A stretch of DNA of 64,000 nt from Nocardioides sp. J54 (GCF_000519005.1 NZ_JAER01000002.1:640-64639), one strand, 5' to 3'. Shown: positions 22,774 to 31,303, numbered from the stretch's first letter. The notes: generated by a model from the letters alone, not told the origin. Made by a program: numbers and translations.

Positions 22774-23925
22774 TCAGAGCCCCATGCTCTTGGCGATGAT
22801 CGTCTTCATGACCTCCGACGTGCCGCCGTAGATCCGGGTGACCCGGGTGTCGGCGTACAGGCGGGCGATCGGGTACTCGTTCATGTAGCCGTAGCCGCCG
22901 TGCAGCTGCAGGCAGCGGTCGATGACGCGACCGGCGACCTCGGTGCAGAACAGCTTCGCCGACGCCGCGTCGACGGCGGTCAGCTCGCCGGCGTCGTGCG
23001 CCTCCAGCGCGCGGTCCACCACGGCCTGCGCCGCGTCGACCTCGGCCTGGCACGCGGCCAGCTCGAACTTGGTGTTCTGGAAGGACGCCACGGTCGTGCC
23101 GAAGACCTTCCGGTCCTGGACGTAGGCCTTGGTGAAGTGGATCGCGGCCTGGGCCTGCGCGTAGGCGTGGTAGGCGATGCCGAGGCGCTCCTGCGGCAGG
23201 TTCTGGCCCAGGTAGGAGAAGCCCTCGTTCTCCTCCCCCAGCAGGTCGGAGGCCGGCACCCGGACGTCGGTGAACGACAGCTCGGCGGTGTCGGAGACGC
23301 GCAGGCCGATCTTGTCGAGTTTGCGGCCGACCTGCCAGCCCGGCGACTTCGTGTCGACGGCGAACAAGGAGATGCCGAAGCGGCGGTTCTCCTCCAGCGG
23401 CGGCGAGGTCCGGGCGCAGACGATCACGCGGTCGGCGAGGACACCGCCGGTGATGAACGTCTTGGCGCCGTTGAGCACGTAGGAGTCGCCGTCGCGCTTC
23501 GCGGTGGTGCGCATGCCGGCGAGGTCGGAGCCGGTGCCCGGCTCGGTCATCGCGATGGCCCACATCTCCTCGCCGGAGGTGAAGCCGGGCATCCAGCGCT
23601 TCATCTGCTCGTCGGAGGCGAACTTGAGCAGGTACGGCAGGCAGAGCTCGAGGTGCACGCCGATCGTGCCGAGGTGGACGCCCAGGCGGGTGGCCTCCTC
23701 GGTGAGGATCGCGGAGAACTTGAACGTGTGCAGCCCGGCGCCGCCGTACTCCTCGGGCACCTCGATGCCGAACACGCCGAGCTCGCCGAGCTTGGTGTAG
23801 AGCTCGCGCGGGACGATGCCGGCGTCGTACCACTCCTGGTAGTGCGGGACGACCTCGGCTTCCAGGAAGCTCCGGATGGTCTTCCGGAAGTCCTCGTGCT
23901 CCTCGGTGAAGACGGTGCGGCGCAT
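22774..23925 (-). CDS. Acyl-CoA dehydrogenase
   Basis: A 383-residue enzyme of normal family length. FAD/substrate motifs are MTEPGTGSDLAGM near residue 126, YVLNGAKTFITGG, LQLHGGYGYMNEYPIARLY, and RIYGGTSEVMKTIIAKSMG at the end. The residue at the usual catalytic Glu position is Gly (YGGTSE, against YEGTSE in short-chain enzymes). Several long-chain and isovaleryl-type enzymes place their base elsewhere, and other actinobacterial members share YGGTSE. The ATG at 23925 is preceded by GAGAGGAG, a strong ribosome site; the longer in-frame start at 23958 is less likely. Confidence 0.9.
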   Translation of the reverse strand: MRRTVFTEEHEDFRKTIRSFLEAEVVPHYQEWYDAGIVPRELYTKLGELGVFGIEVPEEYGGAGLHTFKFSAILTEEATRLGVHLGTIGVHLELCLPYLLKFASDEQMKRWMPGFTSGEEMWAIAMTEPGTGSDLAGMRTTAKRDGDSYVLNGAKTFITGGVLADRVIVCARTSPPLEENRRFGISLFAVDTKSPGWQVGRKLDKIGLRVSDTAELSFTDVRVPASDLLGEENEGFSYLGQNLPQERLGIAYHAYAQAQAAIHFTKAYVQDRKVFGTTVASFQNTKFELAACQAEVDAAQAVVDRALEAHDAGELTAVDAASAKLFCTEVAGRVIDRCLQLHGGYGYMNEYPIARLYADTRVTRIYGGTSEVMKTIIAKSMGL

Positions 23926-23957
23926 GGTGCTCCTCTCGAACGACGTGGGGACCATCA

Positions 23958-23974
23958 TGACACCATCACTGTCA
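23958..23974. promoter_or_regulatory. Inverted-repeat operator candidate before the acyl-CoA dehydrogenase
   Basis: TGACA-N7-TGTCA (17 bp) 33 bases upstream of the ATG at 23925, between this gene and the LLM pair. Confidence 0.4.
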
Positions 23975-23988
23975 CGGTCGTCAGGGAG

Positions 23989-24648
23989 TCAGCGCACCGA
24001 GTCGCCGCCCGCCTCCCGGAGCAGCTGCTCGAAGGGCGTCGTGACGGCGAGTCCCCCGTCCACCGGGCCCGCGTCCTCCCCGGGCGTGGCCCGGCCGGTC
24101 CCGCCCGCGCCGCCGAGCAATGCGGCCAGCTCGCCGGCCGCACGCTGCACCCGCTTGTCGAGGCTGCCGTCGGCGCCGGAGCCGAAGTCCTCGCTGGCGG
24201 CGAAGACCCCGGTCGGCACGACCACCGCACGCAGGTGGGCGAAGAGCGGGCGCAGCGCGTGGTCGAGGACCAGGCTGTGCCGCGCGGTGCCCGCGGTGGC
24301 CGCGACCAGCACCGGCGTCCCGTCGAGCACGCCGCGCTCGACGACGTCGAAGAACGTCTTGAACAGCCCGGAGTACGACGCCGCGAACACCGGCGTGACC
24401 ACGACGAGTGCGTCGGCGCGCCGGACCTGCTCGAGCGCGTCGGCCAGCTCGCCGGTCGCGAAGCCGGTCAGCAACCGGTCGGCCAGCGCGTGGGCCAGCG
24501 GGCGGAGCTCGACGTGCCGGACCTCGACCTCGCGGCCGCGGGCCACGACGGCACCTTCGACGGCCGCGCCGAGCTGGTCGGCGAGCAGCCGCGTCGACGA
24601 CGGGACCGAGAGTCCCGCGGACACGACGACGACCCGGGTGGTGCTCAT
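23989..24648 (-). CDS. NADPH-dependent FMN reductase, LLM-partner (CE1759 family)
   Basis: A 219-residue flavodoxin-like reductase: VVVVSAGLSVPSSTRLLADQ (phosphate-binding loop), VVVTPVFAASYSGLFKTFFD and VLVAATAGTARHSLVLDHAL. It would supply reduced FMN to the LLM monooxygenase encoded just upstream, with which it overlaps by 4 bases (ATGA). This two-gene module is the known LLM duo typified by CE1758/CE1759 in Corynebacterium efficiens; its substrate is unknown. Confidence 0.85.
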   Translation of the reverse strand: MSTTRVVVVSAGLSVPSSTRLLADQLGAAVEGAVVARGREVEVRHVELRPLAHALADRLLTGFATGELADALEQVRRADALVVVTPVFAASYSGLFKTFFDVVERGVLDGTPVLVAATAGTARHSLVLDHALRPLFAHLRAVVVPTGVFAASEDFGSGADGSLDKRVQRAAGELAALLGGAGGTGRATPGEDAGPVDGGLAVTTPFEQLLREAGGDSVR

Positions 24649-25787
24649 GCCTGGACCTCCTCACGGTCCGTGGTGCCGGTCATGGTGTCCTCCGCGTGCA
24701 CGGAGGTGTCCCTGGCGCCGCCCGCCGCAGCGACGAGCGAGGCGTGGGTCGGGGCGTCCGGCACGTCGGCCGGGCGGCCCTCGGCGAAGCCCTTGCGCAT
24801 CTCGGGCAGGATCTCGCCGAGCAGGTCCAGCTGCTCCAGCACGGTCTTGAGCGGGAGCCCTGCGTGGTCGACCAGGAAGAGCTGGCGCTGGTAGTCGCCG
24901 GCGTACTCCCGGAACGACAGGGTGCGCTCGAGCACCTCCTGCGGGGAGCCGACCGTCAACGGCGTCTGCCGGGTGAAGTCCTCCAGCGACGGGCCGTGGC
25001 CGTAGACCGGCGCGTTGTCGAAGTAGGGCCGGAACTCCCGGACGGCGTCCTGGCTGTTGCGCCGCATGAAGAACTGGCCGCCGAGGCCGACGATCGCCTG
25101 GTCGGCCCGTCCGTGGCCGTAGTGCTCGAAGCGCTCGCGGTAGAGGCGCACCATCTGCGCGGTGTGCGACGCCGGCCAGAAGATGTGGTTGTGGAAGAAC
25201 CCGTCACCGTAGTAGGCCGCCTGCTCGGCGATCTCGGGGCTGCGGATCGAGCCGTGCCACACGAACGGCGGGACACCGTCGAGCGGCCGCGGGGTCGAGG
25301 TGTAGCCCCGGAGCGGGGTGCGGAAGCGCCCCTCCCAGTCGACGACGTCCTCGGTCCACAGCCGGCGCAGCAGCGCGTAGTTCTCGATCGCGAGGTTGAT
25401 GCCCTGGCGGATGTCCTTGCCGAACCACGGGTAGACCGGCCCGGTGTTGCCGCGGCCCATCATCAGGTCGACCCGACCGTCGGTCAGGTGCTGGATCTTG
25501 GCGTAGTCCTCGGCGATCAGCACCGGGTCGGTCGTGGTGATCAGCGTCGTGGCCGTCGACAGGATGATCCGCTCGGTCTGCGCACCGATGTAGGCGAGCG
25601 TCGCCGTCGGGTTGGATGCGATGAACGGCGGGTTGTGGTGCTCGCCGGTCGCGAACACGTCGAGGCCGACCTCCTCGGCCTTCCGCGCGATGGCGACGGT
25701 GGCCTTGATCCGCTCGTGCTCGGTCGGCGTGCGGCCGGTCGTGGGGTCCGTGGTGACGTCGCCGACGGTGAAGATGCCGATCTGCAT
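24645..25787 (-). CDS. LLM-class flavin-dependent monooxygenase (CE1758 family)
   Basis: A 380-residue luciferase-like (TIM-barrel) oxidoreductase: MQIGIFTVGDVTTDP, a FATGEHHNPPFIASNP segment, and GRVDLMMGRGNTGPVYPW in the flavin phosphate region. It would use FMNH2 made by the neighbouring reductase and O2. ATG at 25787 was chosen because the family N-terminus begins with MQIG; an in-frame start at 25841 would add 18 unrelated residues. The last 50 residues form a low-complexity tail. The promoter region contains the palindrome TGACATGTCA. Confidence 0.87.
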   Translation of the reverse strand: MQIGIFTVGDVTTDPTTGRTPTEHERIKATVAIARKAEEVGLDVFATGEHHNPPFIASNPTATLAYIGAQTERIILSTATTLITTTDPVLIAEDYAKIQHLTDGRVDLMMGRGNTGPVYPWFGKDIRQGINLAIENYALLRRLWTEDVVDWEGRFRTPLRGYTSTPRPLDGVPPFVWHGSIRSPEIAEQAAYYGDGFFHNHIFWPASHTAQMVRLYRERFEHYGHGRADQAIVGLGGQFFMRRNSQDAVREFRPYFDNAPVYGHGPSLEDFTRQTPLTVGSPQEVLERTLSFREYAGDYQRQLFLVDHAGLPLKTVLEQLDLLGEILPEMRKGFAEGRPADVPDAPTHASLVAAAGGARDTSVHAEDTMTGTTDREEVQA

Positions 25788-25835
25788 GGTGATCCGCTCC
25801 TGGCTGGTGCTGGTGCTGTCACCCGGCCCAACCGG

Positions 25836-25845
25836 TGACATGTCA
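25836..25845. promoter_or_regulatory. Palindrome upstream of the LLM monooxygenase
   Basis: Perfect 10-bp palindrome TGACATGTCA, overlapping a TTGACA-like -35 on the minus strand (25841-25846). A clear -10 at normal spacing is not seen, so this may be an operator rather than a promoter element. Confidence 0.35.
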
Positions 25846-25846
25846 A

Positions 25847-26566
25847 CTATATTCCGGTGCGGCGCACGACCAGCACGGCACGGTCGTCGTCACCGAGGTC
25901 GACCTGGTCGATGATCCGCTTCGCGGCGCCGTCCCAGTCGTCGAGCACCGCGTCCCGGGCGACGCCGCGCAGCCAGGCGATGCCGTCGTCCATGGTGACC
26001 GAGCGGGACTCCACGACCCCGTCGGTGTAGAAGAGCAACGCCTCGCCGGCCGCGAGCCTGCCCCGCGTCTCGCCGAACTCCGGGGTGTCGGTGACCCCGA
26101 GGGTGGTGCCGCGGGCGTTGTCGATGCGCCACTCCCGGCGCGCGGCCGACCAGTGCAGGGCGGGCGGGTGCCCGGCGCTGCGGATGCGGTACTCCCCCGT
26201 CGCCAGGTCGAGCACGACGTGCACCGCGGTCGCGAGGTTCTCGTCCTCGGGCTGGCGCTGCAGGTAGGCGTTCGCCGCGTCGAGCAGCGCCTCGTCCGGT
26301 ACGGCGACGACGAGGCTCTCCAGCGCGCCGGCGAGCTTCACCGCGGCCGGGACCGCGGACTGGCCGCTGCCGCAGACGTCGACGAGCACCAGCTGGAGCC
26401 GCCGCCCGTCGGCCGACAGGTCGCTGACGATGAAGTCGCCGCCGTACTCGAAGCCGGAGGCGGGCAGCATCGCGGACTGGTGGCACCACCCCGGCGGGAG
26501 CTCCGGCATCCGACCGCGGGAGAGCAGGCGGTCGCGCAGTCGGGCCCATTCGGCGTGGTCCTGCAT
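25847..26566 (-). CDS. PP2C/SpoIIE-type serine/threonine phosphatase
   Basis: A 239-residue single-domain SpoIIE-like phosphatase. The acidic residues that bind two metal ions are in GGDFIVSDLSADG (start of the domain), VLVDVCGSGQSA, LLFYTDGVVESR and DLGDDDRAVLVVR. There is no PAS, GAF, membrane or anti-sigma kinase domain, unlike most members, so regulation must come from partners. It probably dephosphorylates an anti-anti-sigma (STAS) protein, but none is coded nearby. It is leaderless, with a TAGGCT hexamer 12 nt before the ATG. Confidence 0.85.
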   Translation of the reverse strand: MQDHAEWARLRDRLLSRGRMPELPPGWCHQSAMLPASGFEYGGDFIVSDLSADGRRLQLVLVDVCGSGQSAVPAAVKLAGALESLVVAVPDEALLDAANAYLQRQPEDENLATAVHVVLDLATGEYRIRSAGHPPALHWSAARREWRIDNARGTTLGVTDTPEFGETRGRLAAGEALLFYTDGVVESRSVTMDDGIAWLRGVARDAVLDDWDGAAKRIIDQVDLGDDDRAVLVVRRTGI

Positions 26567-26572
26567 CGGGCC

Positions 26573-26578
26573 AGCCTA
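26573..26578 (-). promoter_or_regulatory. -10 hexamer of leaderless phosphatase gene
   Basis: TAGGCT on the minus strand, 12 nt before the ATG at 26566. Confidence 0.55.
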
Positions 26579-26657
26579 CGCACGGTAGCCTTCCCGCGGG
26601 CCCGGTCCGACCAACCCCCCTTGGCCGGACCGGGCCTGCTCGTTCCCCGACGGCTCG

Positions 26658-26663
26658 TAGGAT
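26658..26663 (+). promoter_or_regulatory. -10 hexamer of leaderless alpha/beta hydrolase gene
   Basis: TAGGAT, 13 nt before the GTG at 26671. Confidence 0.55.
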
Positions 26664-26670
26664 CGTCGCC

Positions 26671-27636
26671 GTGAGCGAGCCGCCGGAGATCGACATCCTG
26701 GGTGAGCCCTGGACGGTTGAGACCATCCCCCTCGACGACGACTTCGAGGGCGAGGTGGTCGCGACGCTGGTCAGCCGGCGGAGCGAGACGCCGACGGAAC
26801 GGGCGGTGCTGCACGTCCACGGCTTCTCCGACTACTTCTTCCACGCCGAGTTCGGCGCCTGGTGGCTCGAGCGCGGCCACGACGCCTACGGGGTGGACCT
26901 GCGCAAGTACGGGCGCTCGCTGCGTCCCCACCAGTCCGCGACCTATGTCGCGGACCTCGAGGAGTACTTCGCCGAGCTCGACGCGGCGTGGGAGCGGATC
27001 ACCGTCCGCGACGGCCACACCAAGGTCGTCGTCTCAGGTCACTCCACGGGCGGCCTCGTCGTGTCCCTGTGGGCCGACTCGCGCCAGCCACCCGAGCTGG
27101 CCGGCCTCCTGCTCAACTCCCCCTGGCTGGACCTGCAGGGCCCGCCGGCGCTGCGTACCGCGCCCGTCGGCCTGCTGCTCGAGCAGGTCGGGCGCCGCCA
27201 GCCGATGCGCGAGCTGCGCCGCGAGGTGCGCGGCCACTACGCACGCAGCCTGCACCGCGACCACGGCGGCGAGTGGGAGTTCGACCTGCGCTGGAAGCCG
27301 GTCGAGTCCTTCCCAGTCCGCCTCGGCTGGCTGCGGGCGATCCGCCGGGGCCACGCGCGGCTCCAGGCAGGGCTGTCGGTCCAGGCGCCCGTGCTCGTGC
27401 TGTCCTCGGACCGCAGCAGCAACCCGCAGGAGATGGACGAGGACGTCTACTCCACCGACATCGTGCTCGACGTTCGACAGATCCGGCGCTGGGCGACCGC
27501 GGTCGGCCCGCACGTCACCTACGTCGCCGTCCCCGGCGCGGTGCACGACGTCGTGCTCTCGCGGCCGGAGCCACGCGAGCGCGCCTACGACGAGATCGAC
27601 CGCTGGCTCGACGCCTACGTCCTGCGCGAGGTGTGA
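26671..27636 (+). CDS. Alpha/beta hydrolase (serine aminopeptidase S33-like)
   Basis: A 321-residue lysophospholipase/monoglyceride-lipase-type hydrolase. HVHGFSDYFFHAEFG provides the oxyanion region near residue 50, GHSTGG near 124 holds the nucleophile Ser, the Asp is likely in LVLSSDRSSNP and the His in VPGAVHDVVLSRPEPRE. The Asp-Tyr-Phe-Phe after the HGF motif and the long, basic helical lid (residues 165-210) are characteristic of the actinobacterial subgroup. Natural ester substrate unknown. Confidence 0.85.
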   Translation: MSEPPEIDILGEPWTVETIPLDDDFEGEVVATLVSRRSETPTERAVLHVHGFSDYFFHAEFGAWWLERGHDAYGVDLRKYGRSLRPHQSATYVADLEEYFAELDAAWERITVRDGHTKVVVSGHSTGGLVVSLWADSRQPPELAGLLLNSPWLDLQGPPALRTAPVGLLLEQVGRRQPMRELRREVRGHYARSLHRDHGGEWEFDLRWKPVESFPVRLGWLRAIRRGHARLQAGLSVQAPVLVLSSDRSSNPQEMDEDVYSTDIVLDVRQIRRWATAVGPHVTYVAVPGAVHDVVLSRPEPRERAYDEIDRWLDAYVLREV

Positions 27637-27667
27637 CGGTCCTCGCACGGACCGCCCGCGGGGCCGC

Positions 27668-27673
27668 TAGTCT
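27668..27673 (+). promoter_or_regulatory. -10 hexamer of leaderless small membrane protein gene
   Basis: TAGTCT, 13 nt before the ATG at 27681. Confidence 0.45.
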
Positions 27674-27680
27674 CCCCGCC

Positions 27681-28046
27681 ATGGATCCCGTCACCGGTCT
27701 CTCCCTCGGCCGCATCGGCCTCGGCATCGCGTCCCTCGTCGCCCCGTCCGCGTCGGCCCGCCTCTTCGGCATCGACGCTGTCGCGAACCCGCAGCTGGGT
27801 GCGATCAACCGGATGTTCGGCGCGCGCGAGATCGCGCTCGGCGCGGTGACCCTCGCCTCGCGCGGCACCCTGCGCCGCAACATGGTGCTGGTGGGCATGG
27901 CCGTCGACGCCGCCGACGCCGCCAGCGCGGGCGTCGAGGTCGCCGGCGGCGGACTCCCGAAGCTGCAGGGCAGCGGGCTCGCGGCCGTCGCCGCGAGCGC
28001 CGTTGCGACCGGGGTCGCCGCGCTGGCGCTCAGCCGCGGGAAGTGA
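27681..28046 (+). CDS. Small membrane protein, DUF4267-like
   Basis: A 121-residue protein with three or four short hydrophobic segments (SLGRIGLGIASLVAP, REIALGAVTLAS, MVLVGMAVDAADAAS, GLAAVAASAVATGVAALAL). The pattern of an N-terminal helix, an FGARE motif and Asp-Ala repeats is like the DUF4267 family of small actinobacterial membrane proteins. No known function. It stands alone between a hydrolase and the convergent TauE gene. Confidence 0.6.
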   Translation: MDPVTGLSLGRIGLGIASLVAPSASARLFGIDAVANPQLGAINRMFGAREIALGAVTLASRGTLRRNMVLVGMAVDAADAASAGVEVAGGGLPKLQGSGLAAVAASAVATGVAALALSRGK

Positions 28047-28055
28047 CCCGGGGCC

Positions 28056-28883
28056 TCACGTCGCCAGCATCAGGGTGACGGCCGTCAGGCCGACCACCAC
28101 GATGACGCTGCGCAGCACGAGCGGCGGCAGCCGGCGACCCACGGCCGCACCGAGGAAGCCGCCGACCACCGCGCCGGCGGCGATCACGACCACCACCAGC
28201 CAGTCGACCTCCGCGTCGCTGCCGAGCAGCCCGAGCTCGGCAGCTGCGACGAAGATCAGGCCGGCCACGCCGTTGACCACGGCGACCAGCACGTTCTTGA
28301 TCCCGTTGAGCCGCTGCAGCGTCTCGTTGATGCCGATGCCCAGCACGCCCATGAGGATCACGCCCTGGGCGGCGCCGAAGTAGCCGCCGTAGACGCCGGT
28401 CAGGAAGGCCGCGACCAGCACCCACCCCGGCTCGACCGTACGACGACGGGTGCTCCCGCCGGCACCGGCCGCGTCGGCGGCCGCCGTCCGGAGCTCGGCC
28501 CGCGCGGCGACGTACCGCGCCAGCCGGGGCTGCACGATGACCAGCGCGACGCCGAGCAGGATGAGCGCGGGCACGACCGCCTCGAAGGCGTCGGGCGGCA
28601 GCACGAGCAGCAGCACCGCCCCGACCACGCCACCGGACGTCGAGAGCACGAGCAGTCGCAGGATGCGCGAACGCTGTCCGTCCAGCTCGCTGCGGTAGCC
28701 GATCGCGCCCGCGACCGACCCGGGCACGAGCCCGAGGCTGTTGGACATGTTCGCCGTCACCGGCGGGATGCCGATGGCCAGCAGGGTCGGGAAGGTGATC
28801 AGGGTCCCGGAGCCCACGACGGCGTTGATGGTGCCGGCGCCGACGCCGGCGAGCAGGACGGCGAGGACGTCGAGGAGGCTCAC
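28056..28883 (-). CDS. TauE/SafE-family anion exporter
   Basis: A 275-residue integral membrane protein with about eight hydrophobic segments. The TauE/SafE double-repeat signature is visible as GAGTINAVVGSGTLITFPTLL near residue 15 and GVYGGYFGAAQGVILMGVLG near 162. The family exports sulfite, sulfoacetate or related organic anions. No sulfur genes are linked, so its substrate is open. Its ATG overlaps the end of the stomatin gene by 4 bases, so it is probably the last gene of that transcript. Confidence 0.85.
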   Translation of the reverse strand: MSLLDVLAVLLAGVGAGTINAVVGSGTLITFPTLLAIGIPPVTANMSNSLGLVPGSVAGAIGYRSELDGQRSRILRLLVLSTSGGVVGAVLLLVLPPDAFEAVVPALILLGVALVIVQPRLARYVAARAELRTAAADAAGAGGSTRRRTVEPGWVLVAAFLTGVYGGYFGAAQGVILMGVLGIGINETLQRLNGIKNVLVAVVNGVAGLIFVAAAELGLLGSDAEVDWLVVVVIAAGAVVGGFLGAAVGRRLPPLVLRSVIVVVGLTAVTLMLAT

Positions 28884-29983
28884 CCGGCAGGGGGCTCCTC
28901 ACCGGCCGGGGGCTCCGTGGGGAGCTCGGCCGGCTGGCCCGGCTGACCGGGGTGGGCGGCGTCCTCGGCGGCGGCGAGCGCCTGCTGGACCGCCTCGCTC
29001 GTGCTCGAGGTGCGCACCGGCTCGGTCGCCGTGGGGCCCATGTCGACCCGCTTGGCGGGGCCGTCGGTCGACTTCGGGATGCCGGCGACCTCGTGGATCG
29101 ACGACCCGAGGCCCTCCAGCGCCTTGGTGATCTCCGAGGGGATGACCCAGACCTTGTTGGCGTCGCCCTCGGCGATCTTCGGCATCATCTGGAGGTACTG
29201 GTAGGCCAGCAGCGACTGGTCCGGGCGGCCGTCGTGGATCGCCTGGAAGACGGTCTGGATGGCCTGGCCCTCACCCTGGGCGCGCAGGATCTGCGCCTCC
29301 CGCTCCGCCTGGGCGCGCAGGATCTGCGACTCGCGCTCACCCTCGGCGTTGAGGATCTGGGACTGCTTGTTGCCCTCGGCAGTGAGGATCGCGGACTGGC
29401 GCTGGCCCTCGGCGGACAGGATCAGCGCGCGCTTGTCGCGCTCGGCGCGCATCTGCTTCTCCATCGCGTCCTTGATGGACGGCGGCGGGTCGATCCCCTT
29501 GATCTCCACGCGCTTGACCTTGATGCCCCACCGGCCGGTGGTCTCGTCGAGCACGGCCGACAGGCCGCTGTTGATCGACTCGCGGCTGGTCAGGGTCTGC
29601 TCGAGGTCCATGCCACCGACGACGTTGCGCAGCGTGGTCATGGTGAGCTGCTCGATGGCCTGGATGTAGTTGGAGATCTCGTAGGTCGCCGCGATCGGGT
29701 CGGTCACCTGGAAGTAGATGACCGTGTCGATGTCGACGGTCAGGTTGTCCTCGGTGATCGCCGCCTGCGGGGGGAAGCTCACGACCTGCTCGCGCAGGTC
29801 GATCATGTAGCGCACCTTGTCGATGAAGGGCACCACGAAGTTGAGGCCGGCCGGCAACGTCTCCTTGTACTTGCCGAACCGTTCGACGATGCCGGTGTAG
29901 GCCTGGGGCACGACCCTGATGGACTTCGCGACCACGGTGATCACGAAGAGCAGCAGCAGGATCAGGATGACCAGCACGACCAT
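28880..29983 (-). CDS. qmcA: SPFH/Band-7 (stomatin-like) membrane protein
   Basis: A 367-residue membrane scaffold protein. One N-terminal membrane segment (VVLVILILLLLFVITVVAK) is followed by the SPFH domain (RVVPQAYTGIVERFGKYKET, YFQVTDPIAATYEISNY) at about 25-185, then a Glu/Gln/Arg-rich coiled coil at 190-250 with repeated AEGxxQSxIL and RAQxExQIL units, and a disordered Pro/Glu tail. Together with NfeD, encoded 20 bases upstream, it forms a classical pair found in flotillin-like membrane microdomains, often linked to protein quality control. GGAG lies 7 bases ahead of the ATG. Confidence 0.9.
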   Translation of the reverse strand: MVVLVILILLLLFVITVVAKSIRVVPQAYTGIVERFGKYKETLPAGLNFVVPFIDKVRYMIDLREQVVSFPPQAAITEDNLTVDIDTVIYFQVTDPIAATYEISNYIQAIEQLTMTTLRNVVGGMDLEQTLTSRESINSGLSAVLDETTGRWGIKVKRVEIKGIDPPPSIKDAMEKQMRAERDKRALILSAEGQRQSAILTAEGNKQSQILNAEGERESQILRAQAEREAQILRAQGEGQAIQTVFQAIHDGRPDQSLLAYQYLQMMPKIAEGDANKVWVIPSEITKALEGLGSSIHEVAGIPKSTDGPAKRVDMGPTATEPVRTSSTSEAVQQALAAAEDAAHPGQPGQPAELPTEPPAGEEPPAG

Positions 29984-30003
29984 GGGGGGGCTCCTTCGGA
30001 GGG

Positions 30004-30480
30004 TCAGGGTGCTCCGGGCAGGGACGGGGGGTCGGACACGGGCCGCACCTGGGCGGTGGCCCCGTTGATGGCGACGACCTCGACGGTACGGCCGACCTCG
30101 ATGCCGGCCTCGGCGCCGGCCGAGACAGCCAGCCAGCTCTCGCCGCCGATCTTCACGCGGCCCGGCCGGTGCTCGGCCACGGTCTCGGTCACGACCCCGC
30201 GCGCGCCGACGAGGCTGGCCGGGCCGAGCACGAGCTCCGGACCACCGTGCAGGCGGCGGACCAGCGGCGGGCGGACGCCGGCGAGGAGCAGCAGCGACGC
30301 CGCGGAGGCGACCAGCACCTGCACGACGATGCTGTCGGTCACCAGCGCGGCACCCATGCCGGCCAGCGCGCCGCCGGCGAGCATCAGCAGGAACAGGTCA
30401 AGGCTCAGCAGCTCGGCGAGCGCGAGCGCGATCCCGACGGCGAGCCAGGTCTCCCAGAGGTGGTCGCGCAGCCAGTCCAT
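30004..30480 (-). CDS. nfeD: NfeD-family membrane protein
   Basis: A 158-residue short-form NfeD: three hydrophobic segments in the first 70 residues (WLAVGIALALAELLSL, FLLMLAGGALAGMGAAL, VLVASAASLLLLAGV) followed by a small beta-barrel OB domain (LVGARGVVTETVAEH, GRVKIGGESWLAVS, VGRTVEVVAINGATAQV). NfeD partners SPFH proteins, as its linkage to the stomatin gene suggests. It is leaderless; the first three bases of its TAGGGT hexamer are also the stop codon of the upstream ABC ATPase gene. Confidence 0.88.
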   Translation of the reverse strand: MDWLRDHLWETWLAVGIALALAELLSLDLFLLMLAGGALAGMGAALVTDSIVVQVLVASAASLLLLAGVRPPLVRRLHGGPELVLGPASLVGARGVVTETVAEHRPGRVKIGGESWLAVSAGAEAGIEVGRTVEVVAINGATAQVRPVSDPPSLPGAP

Positions 30481-30486
30481 GGCCGA

Positions 30487-30492
30487 ACCCTA
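30487..30492 (-). promoter_or_regulatory. -10 hexamer of leaderless nfeD, overlapping a stop codon
   Basis: TAGGGT on the minus strand, 12 nt before the ATG at 30480. Its TAG is at the same time the stop codon of the ABC ATPase gene. Confidence 0.55.
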
Positions 30493-31296
30493 GGACATCC
30501 CGCGACCGCGGTGCTGCCGCCGTCGCGCCGCGTAGCGGCCCTCGTGCTTCTCGAGCACCAGCGGCATGCCGAAGGTGGCGGACAGGGTCTCGGCCGTCAG
30601 GGTCGTCTCCATCGGCCCCTGGGCGACCACCGCCCCGTCGCGCAGCATCAGCACGTGGGTGAAGCCGGGCGGGATCTCCTCGACGTGGTGCGAGACCAGC
30701 ACGGTCGCCGGTGAGGCGGGGTCGTAGGCCAGCACCGACATGGTCGACACCAGGTCCTCGCGACCGCCCAGGTCGAGCCCGGCAGCGGGCTCGTCGAGCA
30801 GCAGCAGCTCGGGGTCGGTCATCAGGGCCCGGGCGATCTGCACGCGCTTGCGCTCCCCCTCGCTGAGGGTGCCGAAGGTGCGGTCGGCGAGGTGCATGAC
30901 GCCGACCTCCCGCAGCAGTGCGTCGGCGCGGGCGTGGTCGACGTCGTCGTACTCCTCGCGCCAGCGGCCGAGCACGCCGTACGACGCCGACACCACCACG
31001 TCGCGGACCTTCTCCTGCCGCGGGATCTGCTCGGCGACGGCGGCGCTGGAGACGCCGATGCGCGGGCGCAGCTCGAAGACGTCGACGGTGCCGATCAGCT
31101 CTCCGAGCACCCCGACCGCGCCGGTGGTGGGGTACATCTGGGCCGCCGCGACCTGCATGAGCGTCGTCTTGCCCGCGCCGTTGGCGCCGAGCAGGATCCA
31201 CCGCTCGCCCTCGCGCACGACCCAGCTCACACGGTCGAGCAGCGTGGCCTGGCCACGCCGGACGGTCACCTCGGCGAGCTCGAGCACGGCGGACAT
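30490..31296 (-). CDS. ABC transporter ATP-binding protein
   Basis: A 268-residue ATPase of the YlmA type found next to actinobacterial serB. Walker A is GANGAGKTT, the signature region is TLSEGERKRVQIARAL (SEGE in place of SGGQ), Walker B is LLLLDEPAAGLD, and the H-loop is VSHHVEEIP. No permease is encoded nearby, so it may be a non-transport ATPase or pair with a distant subunit. The ATG at 31296 lies 13 nt after a TAGGGT hexamer; the promoter is back-to-back with that of the next gene. Confidence 0.88.
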   Translation of the reverse strand: MSAVLELAEVTVRRGQATLLDRVSWVVREGERWILLGANGAGKTTLMQVAAAQMYPTTGAVGVLGELIGTVDVFELRPRIGVSSAAVAEQIPRQEKVRDVVVSASYGVLGRWREEYDDVDHARADALLREVGVMHLADRTFGTLSEGERKRVQIARALMTDPELLLLDEPAAGLDLGGREDLVSTMSVLAYDPASPATVLVSHHVEEIPPGFTHVLMLRDGAVVAQGPMETTLTAETLSATFGMPLVLEKHEGRYAARRRQHRGRGMS

Positions 31297-31303
31297 GCAG
31301 GCA

